NCBI GenBank assembly: GCA_960531495.1
Contig: OY482850.1
Coordinates: forward strand, 5,727,584-5,791,583
DNA: 64,000 nucleotides
Direction: 5' to 3'
Source: Zeus faber
Taxonomy: Eukaryota; Chordata; Actinopteri; Zeiformes; Zeidae
Positions within the stretch are counted from its first letter, which is position 1, and the number at the start of each line of letters is the position of its first letter. The notes under the pieces were generated by a model. That model did no database searches. It was not told the origin of the DNA and was given only the letters and a program-made list of their open reading frames with translations. Shown in pieces: positions 13,101 through 26,100 of the stretch. Position numbers and translations under genes: made by a program.

Positions 13101-16100
13101 TCTGGGTCTGCCCCTGATCTGCGGCATGCACCAAATGCTGGGTCAGATCTACCAGGAGGCCCAGGGAGCAGCAGAAGTAGCCACAGCGGGCCTCAGGCTC
13201 ATTTAGACCCAGAAGGCCAGAGAATGGAGGGTCCACCTTCACGGACCATTAGCTAAAGATTCAGGAACTTAGCATTTATTTAGCATGTTATTTCAAACTG
13301 TGGGCTTAACTCCTCCAGTTCACTGAACGAATGTTTAATATTCATTAAACATATTCATCGAGACCAAAACATGTTCCCTCCACACGCTTGTGGCTTATTT
13401 TGCTGCTCCCTTTCAAGCATGTATCTAATGCACGGGGTTTTTTTTTTTTGTTTTTTTTTTATGTGCTGGAGTCCAAAGCCTTAGCCCAGAACCAGAACAG
13501 CATGCCTGTTACGTGTTTTTATGAAGCAACCAAAAACATTGTTGCACAAGCAATTTATGTATTCCAGCTCCCAGTCTTAAGCACCCCATGCTCTCTGTGC
13601 CCATGCTGCTCTGGCATTAAAGACCACTTTTATAGCGATTTGCATTCCTCTATAGTTCCTCAGATAGTGCCCCAAGTTGACTGGCTTCGTCATCTCAAAT
13701 TGGGAGCCCCGCCCCCCTTTTCACACTGCTGGCCAGATCTGCAAGTTCAAAATTTGATTCAGAGAAAGAATATTATAGATCGAGGACGTACAAATTGCCC
13801 TGAGACAGACGGCTCAGAGGTCAGCGTTTCCTTTTTTTGGATCGGCCGGCCACTTTTTCTTTTGGTAATGTTTTATTTATTTTGGTGAACAATAACCCTG
13901 TCTCTCTGAAATGGCTGCACCGCACCTCATCTGAACTAACAGAGGGACCTGTTTGCATTGCAACAAAATGATGTTCAATGAGAATGAAAAGTATTTTTGT
14001 TGAGGTTTTTTTGGCTGTACAGTAAATGTTAAGGTCATTTGTTGACGTTCTGTTAAGTCCAGGGACTGTTTTCAGTATTACATAAATTAAACTCTTGCTG
14101 TCATACGGGGATTTACTTTTGTTTTGTGTCTTTGAATTTGGCATGTACGAACCGAGTCGGCCCGAGAATGTGTTTCCACAACGAGGGGAAATATTTTCCT
14201 TTTCTTTGAATCTGTTATGACTTAGAATATATATCTTATAACTGCCATGCATGCACAGTACATGTTGAAGCTCTCGGACACAGGTGCAGCACCAAAGCAT
14301 TGTCATTTTGATGGTTTGACAGATTGGTCAGAATTGTAATAAACGTCACAACGTTTTATTTATTTTGTTTTTTACTTTTGCGAATCCAGCTGCTGTATAC
14401 CCACTTTTTCCCCCGCTTCCATCTTTTTCATTCTATTTCCTTTTCCATTTTCCCCTTTTTTCCTCTTTCTATTTTTTCCTCATTCACTTCATTTTGTTCA
14501 GCCTGTTTCCTCTGTTGCATCCTCTGATTGGCTGATTCCTGTCAGTGAGAGGTGGTGATTGGCCTGCTTGAGTCTAGTTTAGTGTATGTAGTTGCATTGG
14601 CTGCTGCCTCCAAAGTTCTCACCTACTTCCTCAACTACCCCCCAAAGTATGTTCCACTAACCGCATGGCACGTTTGTAGTCCATTGAACCTAACTTAGCG
14701 GTAGCGTAACGCATTGTGTGGTTGTTGGGGATGACTAGGATGTTGGGTCTTCGTGAGAGTTTATCGACTTGAACGCTACAGCCGCCATCGCCATCTAACA
14801 GTCTTGTTTCACGTTTTTTTCTAACGCCTTCCTAACACGCAAACAAACGTATTTAACATTAACAGCCACCTACGCCATCGCCTACCATCACCCCCAGTCG
14901 CCAAATTCTTCCCAGACCTCATCTGACCGTTCCATGTGTCTCCACGTGTTTGTGGTCTCTGTCTGTGGTTCCCTTCCCTTCCCTTGCAGAAGGAGGCCTG
15001 GCCAGCCCAGAGCCCCTCTCCAGATCCCTCTCATGCACCTCCTAGGTCTCCTGCCCGGGAGCTCGTCCGCCTCTCCTTCCGTTTATAGGCTTTTTTTGCT
15101 GCTTGTACCGTAGAATGTCTATATATATATATATATACCTTTTTTTACGCTACTACTTCTTAAAGGTCCCCCTGCCTACCCCTTTTTTGTTATTTGTGTT
15201 GAAAACAAAATGTCAACTTGGTTAATGATATTTATTAAGCTGTAAATCTACAAAAATAAATTTCTTTTGATTACATTAATTACTTGTTCGCTCATTTGTT
15301 ATGATTTAGCCAATCTTGTGGGTTATTTCCACATAGTAATAGCTGAAGATCGAGGAAAAATTGGGTGGGAATTGTAGCTTAGAGTAACTACGGATCGCCA
15401 CCCTCTAATTGGGAAATATATCAAATCCATTTTTAGCACTGTTCAGAGGCTCCATCAATGTCCCTAAAAAAACAATCCCTTTCTCTTCTGTGTGCCAAGT
15501 TAACCTAACATTCACCCAATTCAATTAATTCACAATCATTGCTTTTGTTTTCATAATAAGTCACCTATACTTTGCTACTGACTTGCACAAAACGTAACAT
15601 TGCATTTAAAAAAATAGGACAACTGAAACTTCACCCCATGAGTAGATGGCCCCAAGTCTGCCAGCCAATGCAACAGACCACGTGCAAAACGCTCAACTCG
15701 ACAGCAGCCACTTTCCTCAACCCAAGTGAAATGACTTAATTGCACTCGCCGAAGCCAATCGCACTGAACAGATCTTGAAGTGAATCGTGTGTTGGATTTC
15801 TCCTGTTGAACTGGGGTTTCTGTCTACGAGTTTCACCTCTGTCCGCTCTGCTGCTCATCTGGTAGCCCCCTGCTTTTCTGTAATTTACTGGGAAGGCGTC
15901 CATCCCAAACCGTTTTGCGGTGGCTGTTTAGTTCTACTTTCTTGACCAAAATCAAATGGGGGACATAAAGAAATCCACAAGGGGACAGAATCCCATAAAT
16001 AATTTTTTGCCCTTTTCATTCTTCATGGCTGTGACCAAGAGGAAAACGCCTCTGGAAATATATAAAAAAAAATATTGGCTGTTATTCTGTGAGTATCAAA

Positions 16101-19100
16101 TGAGGGTTGCATGTGTAGTATGTTTTAACTTACTTAGCCTCTCCCTTCATGTCGAATGTTTTTGTGTTTGTTTTTTTTTGTTTTTTTTGTTTTTTTTTCT
16201 CGTTTTCCCATTGACAGCAGCAGAGTAAATGAGTGGAATGGGTGCTCTGTAATATTAATACAGATGTTTACGCAGATTATTATTCCACTGTTCAAAGGGA
16301 AGAGGGAATCCACTCCTATTTGCTGTAGCTTTTCAAGTGTTGGGTTTATCTTCATTAGATGTTTTGATTGGGTGAGCACAATTACAGAAAATGTTTTATG
16401 TATATGCTATGTATATCAGTTTTATTTTACCTTCCTCGTATTATTATTATAATATAGTACAACACAGATGTTGTGATTGACTTTCTTTGAGACTGTTTGG
16501 CTATATTACTACATTCATTAGAAGCTCAAAACGCCGGTTTTCGCTTCCAGGTGGACAGGCCAGGTTGCATGCTGTTTCAGGTCGGGGCACTTCAGCCCAG
16601 AAAGGTCTTCCAGAGGTTGACCTGGAACCGGGACCAGCCGAGGAGGCAATGGACTCGTCCCGCGTGCTGACGCCAATGAGACAGGAGGCCACAGGTGCTG
16701 TAGCCCAAGTCAAGGATGGGAGCAAATGGTTTGTTTTAAATGGGGCCGGAAAGCCCTCAAATGGCCTTCCATTTTCTGGGCTTTCCCTGAATGGAGACCT
16801 GAGACCCATTCCGTATGTCTGGAACATCGAGGTGTGGTTCCCTGAACTGTTCTCCAAAAACACTGCACAGTATTTGTTTTGGCAGCTTGGAGTGAACACT
16901 CTGTCCACTCTGGCACACACACCACCACTAGCCTGTCTAGCCCATGGCTTCTAGAAGACATGTCGTTTATTTTCTGTTATAGTATAACGCCCCCTGTTGT
17001 CTAGTTGTGGATTTTACACGTGCCATGTTGTTAGATTCATCTTAGTTCCCCAAAGGCTCTATCATTACGCCTTGTTTCTGGGGGTCTCGATGTGGCTGGA
17101 AAGAATGTGAATTGTCTTAACGTGTGGGGGGAAATCAACATGTTGATTTCAAATTGAAAATATACAGGATGTGATTACATTTTGCAAGGCAGTTAAGCAA
17201 AAGGATCAATGTGTCTGATGAATTTAACCCACCCCTCCCTCTTCCCTTTCTGTGTCCCTCCAAGGCCCCCCAAACGCCAAACCCCCTCTCCCAGAGAAGA
17301 GCAGCCGCTGGAAGAGGAAGATCCGGGCGAGTAAGTACTTTTTTGATTGGACCAAGCCGATTAGATGGCTGCTGACTGTATTATCTTTATTTTTTACGTC
17401 TATACTTAGGCTGCCATCCATATCCAACACTGTGGCTGCCCCATTTTTAATCGACGTAGTGTGTGTGACCCCTTTTTAACGCAAGTAGTTTGTGCAGCAC
17501 ACTTGGTTTGTCAGTCACGCTCCAGGACATAATGCACTGGCGTGTTAGTGGTGGTGGGCCGTCTGGATGCTGTTCTTTGTCTGAATGTCAAATTGGGGCT
17601 TTGATAATTGTATCATCTTATTAATGACCTTGATGCCGTCAGAGTAGCGGTGGTAAGATGAGTAATGATCACTGTGTCTAATGAACAAATGTGTTTGTGC
17701 CTTTATTCATTAACTGTAACCGTTAATGCATAAAACGGCATGCATCTGTCCCATTGTTGCTTTTCAACTCTCAATCTCTATAATTTATAATACTTACTAA
17801 AATGTTAGTTGTTGTTATTATCATCAGTAATAGTGGTAGTATTTTATCTCAAAACCAGAAAGAAGAAAGGTTATGACAGACAATCAATTAGAAGTAGGTA
17901 CAATTTTAGTAAAAGCAATTTCTGGGCAGTTATCAGAAGTAGCACACATTCTCAACACTAGAGGTCAGTAGAATTCTGGTTAGAATTGTTGTTCTTTCCA
18001 AAGCTGCTTTCACCCATGCACTGCAACCCTGAAATTATCCGAACATTACCCCGAGGAGCTGTATGTGTGAACGCAAATGTCTGTATCATTTGACCCGGAC
18101 TTTACGCAGCTGGCAAACTAGTATAAAATCCATGTAATGTCCGATTGAGTATGTGTGAACAGAGCAGGTAATTGTCTGGATCATTCACAGCGAGTGAGTG
18201 GGCGTGTCGCATATCATGTGGCAGTTATTTTTCTTATGCGGATCTTTGTGCACGGAGCATAGCTGCTTCATACTCTTTTCTTTATATTCCCTTCCACATA
18301 TTACGTCCAAATACATGGCGTATCAACACCAAAAAAGACAAGTCGGTAGCCTCTTCCACCATCTTGGGCGTGCTTAAACTCTGCAACGTCATTGCGTACA
18401 TCCTGCCTTCTGCACGCTTTACCCAGTAGTGGTGGGTGATACTGCAGAATTTGGTTTAGATCCTATACCAAGTAATACCAGGGAAGAATCACCGATACCG
18501 GACGGTTCAAGTTTTCATGTGTGACGTGGCCCTAGTGATCCGGATCATTTAGCTCAGCAATAAGAGCCGGCTCCCAAACGGCTCTTTGATTCAGTACCAC
18601 TTCTGGCTTTTATATTTCAGCCAATTTTAGCAATGTATTGACCTATGATTCGTTTGTGTGCACTTATATCACACAAATTATTCAATGTAATTATACTCAA
18701 CATTATAATTTCCATAATACCAGTGGAGCAGGTGACCGGCTGACATACAAAGTCTCACTTTGGTAACAACATTAAGAGCCAAGCATGGTGAGACGTTTCT
18801 GGGTCCTAGTTAACAAATACATTATAGGATCATCCTATTATTCAGTTTTTTATTAATTCACAAAAAAAAAAAATAATAAATCCGCTCTCAGACAGGAGAG
18901 CTCCCATTGTTCACAGAAGCTGACTCATAGATCGGACACATCACTACACGGCATCCAAGTGGGCGTGGTGTGGAAAGGATCTCTCGTTCCCTACGTGAAC
19001 AGTGACTGGCACCCGAGCCGCCACAAGTGAGGAAATACAGTATTTACATAGAATAAAAAAAGCAATTCTACTGATTTTGGAGAGGGAAACTGATTCATTT

Positions 19101-20135
19101 TTGGTATCGATCTTATTGACGCTAGAATCTTTCTTCTAAACGAGATGCAGTATCGGTAGTATCACTACTTTTGGTGTCGATCCGGCCACCCCTACTACCC
19201 GGCCTCTACACCTACTGGAAATACTTTGGTTTAGATGAGGGGCAAACACGTCTGACATGGACAATCTCCTGTTGTGTGCTACATGTGTGAAAGGGCAACT
19301 CTAGACAATGTCCGTACCTGATTATGAAGATATTGTCCGGAGCGCATGTGTAAAATCAGCTTTTTGTTCTTATAAAAATTCAGCAGAGGAATTAGCGTGG
19401 GAACCAGACAAATCTGCCAGCTCATGTTTTATTTGCTCTGGCAGATATGTCTGGCCCCCCTCCCATTCAGACAGCTTTCGGGTCGGGCCAAACACATCCG
19501 TTTATCTAATATGGGGTATTGATACGATGACTGTACAGAGGAGCGCTGTTGATTAGGTTGTGTCTGCCACTGACGTGGAACGGTCTGTTGAATCCGCTAT
19601 CGTGACAGTATTAAACGAATTGGATGGTATATTTTCTTGAAAAAGCTTTTGTTGATAAGAAAGATGTGTTTGCTGTACTTCCGATGGGATTTGGTAAAAG
19701 TTCAATTTGAATGTTCACAGCAGTGATACAAAGGCTGGAACCGTTTTCCTTATCCCCCCCCCCCCTTTTGTTTTTTCTTTGGGGATTCCATGCTTCCTGG
19801 AAATATGGAAAACCTTGAAATTAAAAACCATTTTCAGGTTGTTTTTTTGGGGGGGGATATTTGACCGCAGCCATGAGAGACTATTTAAATAGAAAGATTT
19901 AGGATGATGCAATTGTTCAAGTCTTGAGTGAAATGTGTTGGCTTTGTAAGAAAATATATACACACGAGTCATAAAATGAAATATAAATTTCTGTTCTATC
20001 AAGTCCGTGGAGAAATAGTTACTTAACAGTATTAATCTGAAAAAATATTCATATTTCTTTTATCTATTTAGTTATTTATCTCCCATTATATGAACATTAT
20101 TGGCTTTCTCAATTTGAAAATTTGGTATGTAACTG

Positions 20136-20171
<36 letters not shown>

Positions 20172-23100
20172 TGTTTTATAACAAACATGGGGTAATCTTT
20201 TAGAATGCATGGAACATTACACCGACCAGCCACAACATTAAAACCACCACTAATAACCATTAATATTGTGTAGGTCCCCCTCGTGCCACCAAAACAGCTC
20301 TGACCAGTTGAGGTATGGACTCAATACCTCTGAAGGTGTGCTGCGGTATCTGGCAGAGATGTTAGCAGCAGATCCTTTAAGTCCTGTAAGCTGCGAGGTG
20401 GGGCCTCCATGGATCGGACTTGTTGCTCCAGCACGTCCCACAGATGCTTGACCGAATTGAGATCTGGGGAATTTGAAGGCCAAGTCAAAACCTTGAACTC
20501 TTTGTTGTTCCTCAAACCATTCCTGAACGATTTTTGCAGTGTGGCTGGGCACATTTTCCTGCTGAAAAAGGCCAATTCCATTCAGGAATACAGTTGCCAT
20601 GATGGGGTGTACTTGGTCTGCAACAATGTTTAGGTAGGTGATACGTGTCAAATAACAAAACATTGCCCAGAGCATCACACTGCCTCCACTGGCTTGCCTT
20701 CTTCCCGTAGTGCCTCCTGATGCAATCTCTTCCTCAGGTAAACCCACACGAACCCATTCATCCACATGATGTAAAAAAAAAAAGTGATTCATCAGACCAG
20801 GTCACCTTCAATTGCTCCCTGGTCCAGTTCTGACGCTCACATGCCCATTGTAGCCGCTTTTGGCAGGGGACAGGGGTCACCATGGGCCCTCTTAATGGTC
20901 TGTGGTTATGCAGCCCCATCCACAGCAAGCTGTGGTGCACTGTGTGTTCTGACACCTTTCTATCATAGCCAGCATTAACTTTTTCAGAAATTTGTGCAAC
21001 AGTCGCTCTTCTGAGATATCCAACCACAGGGGCTCGCCTTCGCTCCCCACGTGCATCAATGAGCCTTTGGGCGCCCATGACCCTGTCTCCGGTTCACCGG
21101 TTGTCCTTCCTTTGACCAATTTTGGTAGGCGCTAACCACTGCATACCAGGAACACTCAACAAGACCTGCCGTTTTGGAGCTGCTCGGACAAGGACCAAGT
21201 TGTGATGGCTAGACGACTGGGTCAGTTGCTCAGATCCTTACGGTTGCCCATCTTTCCTGCTTACAACACATTAACTTGAAGAATTGACCCTTCACTTGCT
21301 GCCTGATATATCCCACTCCTTGACCGGTGCCATTGTAACAAGATGACCGGTGTTATTCACTACACCCATCAGTGGTTTTAATGCTGTGGCTGATTGTGTA
21401 TTTCTTAACAAAAGCTTGAACCCGTGTTTTTCCCCATTTTCCCAATATGACTCCACAGTACATAATCCCTCTGTTAAAGGGAAGGGTAGATAATATGCCA
21501 AAGTCTTGACCAATTTCTTGTTTGTACCTCTTTGACACAAACATTTGTGAACGCAGACCAAGCGTGTCTATTGTATTGACATTGTTCAGTCATGCAGAGC
21601 GACCCTGAGCCAACTCAATAAAGACGCCTTTGTACCAACTGTATTACTAAGTTAATGCTGTGCAGTAACAATGGCTCACGCTACATTAAGCGACTATACA
21701 TTGACTGCAATCGCCACACCTCCCTGCCCCCCCCTTTTTTGAGAATCCGCCAAGCTTGAGTAATCAAAGCTTTTTTATTTTGAATATTTAACATTTTGAA
21801 CAATGATATAATGATGTTTTAGGATGCATGTCCTCTGTGATGCGATTTGTCACAAAACAAACTGCACTTCTAAATGTAAATGGCGATCTATTGAGAGATT
21901 TCTTCGATGAATAGCAAACCATTTTGTTGAGTCCTGAAATGTTAAACTATTGCTGGCGTCAGGGGACTCTCCCACTATACACGTTCAACTACCAACTACA
22001 CATCAATTACATTTGTCCTCCTCTTCATTCCTACAGCTTTCCCCCTGATCTTTGTCAAGCACTTGCAGAGACATCGCTCAGCAGACAAAGGCAAACCAGA
22101 GGTTGTCCCCGAGGTGGAATCCGATTTTGAAGAGATCATCGCAGCGGAGCAGCAAACTGTACTTAAAAAAGACAATCCAGAATGTTCTAAGTGCTCGATG
22201 CTGTGCCCAAAATATTCAAAGTCGATAACATTTCCTGTTCTTTTAGGCCCCCAATGGTGGCTACAAGGTGCTCTCAGAGACTGGCTCAGTGACTAGCGCG
22301 AAATCAGCCCCTGTAGCAGCAGCAGCAGAAAGTTCGTCCAGCCCCAAGAAACGTCTGATGTTGTCTCTGTTTGAGAAGGAGAAACTTCTAGACTGGGACC
22401 AGCTGCCTACACCAGAGGAAGCTCCAGGACAGAAGAATGCCAATGTCAAGGCCACGTCACATTCAAAAGTCCAGGTTTCAAACCCTATGTACTGTATAGG
22501 TGACATTCATTGTTCCCGTCCAGTCTGACGGAACAATCCAGGTTTACTGTAATCAAAGCTTAAAGACGCAACATTGTTCAGCATCTTTTACTTTCTCTAC
22601 CAGGTGCCAACCAAAGACGAGTCGGAGGCTGATAACCATCGAACAGACGCAGCCCACGACACTGAACAGACCTCAAGCGAGTCCCCAGCCTCGTCCCCCT
22701 CGGCTTTCCATCTTATCGCCAATGCCTTCAGGAGGTCGTTCGGCATGACGAGCTCCCTCAGCAACTCAAACTCCACCGCAGTCCCCATGTGTGTTTGAAA
22801 AATATTGTCAATTCACCATGCAATTCACAGAAGCTTGGTCATAGAGACTGTCATAAACAAAGCCATAACAACTTTGACAATCCAAGTGATGTGCCGATGT
22901 AAACAAACTAACTACAGCTCTAGCCCAATGAATCTTCAGCAACAACTCTCCGTAGAATGTCGTCTTCCAAAGGCGTAACAGATGCCTAATTAGTAACCAA
23001 TATGACTAGATAAAGATGGGGGCCAATTGTTTCATCTGTTTTGCTCACTCTATTATTGTAGACTACCTTATGAAGCAATGATGTAAGCAGCACACTGTAA

Positions 23101-26100
23101 TTGCCAGTTAACTAGCTATGATGCACCGTGTCTTCAACCTCGTAACACAAACATTTAACCTTTGTTTATATCAGACGTCTTTTCACTAATTTTAACACAA
23201 ATGTGAAATATAAATATCTTGACAAGAAGTATAAGTTTAAGGCCTCTCTGCACCTTTTCCATCAGGAGAACAAGACCAGAGGGCCCCCGCAGGTCGAGGC
23301 CCATGTCAGAAGGGGCTTTCAGCCTCAACTCATTATTTGGATTTGGCCCTCTGGAGTCCTCCGGGGGATTGGGGGACGCCTGCAAGACCGCAAGGCCTCA
23401 GCGTCGGGGGGCCTCCATGGGAGGAGAGAGGGAGCTCCCCTCCGTGCTGCAGCGGCTGTCGCTGGGTGGCCGGAGAGGCTCTGGAGGGGTGTTCGCCGAT
23501 GACCTGGCGGCACTGCCCCGCAGGAGGCTCAACTTTTTCTCCTCCCTGCGGCTGAGGAAGAGGGAGGTATCAGGGGGTGAGGGAGCGCGTGAGGATGAGA
23601 TCAGGACCATCCTCGTCAACCTCCGAAATAAGGGTAAGGTGGGGCGAGAACAAACTCGCGGCTGATGGCAGTTTCTGGTGGCAGACAAATACTCTAGTAT
23701 TCTTAATTTCTCCAGCCTCGAGTCAAGAGAACCTAGTAGAGTCCCTCTCCAGTGACGAAGAGGAGCAACACCCTTCGGCACATCAGAAGGTTAGCACCTT
23801 AGACTGACGGCCACCACAGGGTGCATGGAAATATGTTATCACATTACTGCATGACTATGGTAGGGTGACTTGCGTTTTCTAATCAGTCTATTCGGTGTGT
23901 CCTGTGTGTCTGCTGTACAATTGCAGGGGGGTTTGGATAGATTGAGGAAGAAGCAGGAGAAGACGGTGGCCCAGCAAGCTCGACGGGAACAACTGAAGAG
24001 GCTCCATAGAGCTCAGGTACTGTACTGTATCAATTTTCAAGTACCATGATATTCAGCTCTGCACGTTAGGTGGAAATAGATCATACGAGAGACTAGTATT
24101 CTCAGGATGTTCACACTGTATATCTCTATCAACTCCTGCCAATGGTTCAAACTTCCTTGTTACTATTTTAAACGGTTTACTGCTCCCCAGGTGACCCAAA
24201 CACCGAATTTGCTTTGCCACCAGGCAACAGGAGGGGGGAGGGGGGGGGTGCTGGATTGAAATATTGTCTTTGCAGTTTTTGTCTCACATTATGATGGTCC
24301 ATTTGTGCCAAAAATGTGTCTACTGCTTTGTCCTGTAAATCTGTCAATGTCAACTGTCCTTGCTGACTTCGCTTTATAAGACCCAAAAAGACACTCTAGA
24401 AGACAAAGTATGCTAAGGGAGAATATTGTTTTACAGCTAAATGCATGGCTTTCGCTTTGTCTGGAGCACTTTGTAGCCACTGGTCAAGGCGAGACCGAGT
24501 TACAAACACTGCAGTATTTTTATAACCTAATCCTTATATTTCACTCAATGGGGTTATTGGTATCAGAGTGATTGGCATCAGTTATTTAAATTGATTCAGC
24601 ATTGAGAGAATAGCTTCAGGTTACTTACATGCATCAAGCTGCAATACGTAGCACAATTGGGCAATCACGGTCGCAGAACAATGTGGTCCCGATTGCCCTA
24701 AAAAATATACCCAAGTTTTCCTTATACAAGGAGAACGAGAGATCAAAATGACGACACAGCGGATACACATCAACAGCCGCTAGGAAGTAAGCAAATATGA
24801 AAGTAGACAAATGTATTTTACAAAGCAGTCTACGTGTTTTTGACCCAAAAGGAATGTTGTTGCTTCTGTGATGTTGTCAAGAGTCCTTGAACTCCCCTTT
24901 GACATCACAATCAGCTTACAGCTTTATTTGAGTGTTATTTTTAATAGAAGATGTTACAAGCTTGTTCTAATGTCATGTGTGGGCCAGGTCATCCAGAGGC
25001 AGCTGGAGGAGGTTGGGGAGAAACAGAGAGACCTGGAGGAAAGAGGAGTGGCCATCGAGAAGATCCTCAGAGGTGAAACTGGTACGGAACAAAGATGCAA
25101 ACGCGGGCCCAAACGGACACAAACACACAGTATAAATTTCCACTAAATACAAGTTTGAAAGCCTTGAAAATCAATTTTTTTCAGACTTGCCTGTTTGCCA
25201 CCATTTTTCTAGAAGGGCAATATGTTTTCTTAACTCTTATCGCTGCTTCTCCTTCTCCCCCTCACTCTACCTTTCTTTTCCCAGGAGAATTTGAGCTGGA
25301 TGACAACAAGGATGCTGAACTCTACCACTCCTGGTTCAAGCTCGTCCTGGAGAAAAATCGCCTGGCTCGCCACGAGTCAGAGCTCATGATCTTGTAAGCA
25401 GCTCCCACTCAGATTCCACCCGAATGGTAGAACCCTTTTTAAGAGGAAGCCAAGATGGAACTGTTTCTGAGGCATGATCAGTGGTGCATGTTGGAACCAG
25501 TTCATTCTTGACTTGAATTCCTGAGTCCATTCCCTAATGCCATGGCTACTGGAATAGACTTAATAGATAAAGTCCATTGCAAATGTTCTTTTCTGAAGCA
25601 ACTTCATTGAAAGAGTCTTGCACAACACTGACGCGCTTCTGGTTACCTGTGTTACTGACGGTGTAAATGACTTAAGAATGCCACCATCATGGTGAGAGTT
25701 CTGTATGTTGTGAAACACATGTGCCATTTCTTGACAGATGTGGAAACAGTCACAAGTTTGGAATGTCAAATCACAAGACATCTTAATTAACGATGATGCC
25801 GAATGGCTTGTTGTAAGGTATGTACGTTAAAGCGTCGTTCTCTGTGCTTTGTGTCCTACAGTGCTCAGGAGCTGGAACTGCAGGACACTCAGTGCCACCT
25901 ACAGCAGGATTTACGACGCAGGATGACTATAGAAGGTAGAACACAAACGCGCACAGACACTTTGTTAGATATGCGCAATCGAGTAGTCACATACCCATTC
26001 TTTTATTACTCATGTTTTTATTTCTTGATTTTAATGATGTAGTGATTGTGATTTGTTATTTTCAGCCTCTGCACTTTCACCCTTAGGATTAGATCTGCTG

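Larger units (their letters stand above)
17331..22036 (+). other. mical2 intron 16 with two transposon remnants
   Basis: The largest mical2 intron in the window. It contains a hAT-like non-autonomous element (18427-19197) and a Tc1 element (20220-21398). No alternative exon was recognised at 17331-18426 or 21400-22036. Confidence 0.6.

Noticed and set aside
13388..13888. 166-codon open frame after the exon-14 stop
   Set aside because: AT-rich, contains a homopolymer-encoded Phe run, and lies in what looks like 3'UTR; no coding signature.
20250..20792. 180-codon open frame on the - strand
   Set aside because: Part of a dead Tc1 transposase, not a host gene.
24590..24710. Possible diverged repeat shared with 33765-33870 (CAGCATTGA...GCTTCAG...AAGCTGCA)
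   Set aside because: Similarity is short and weak by eye; an alignment would be needed before calling it a family.
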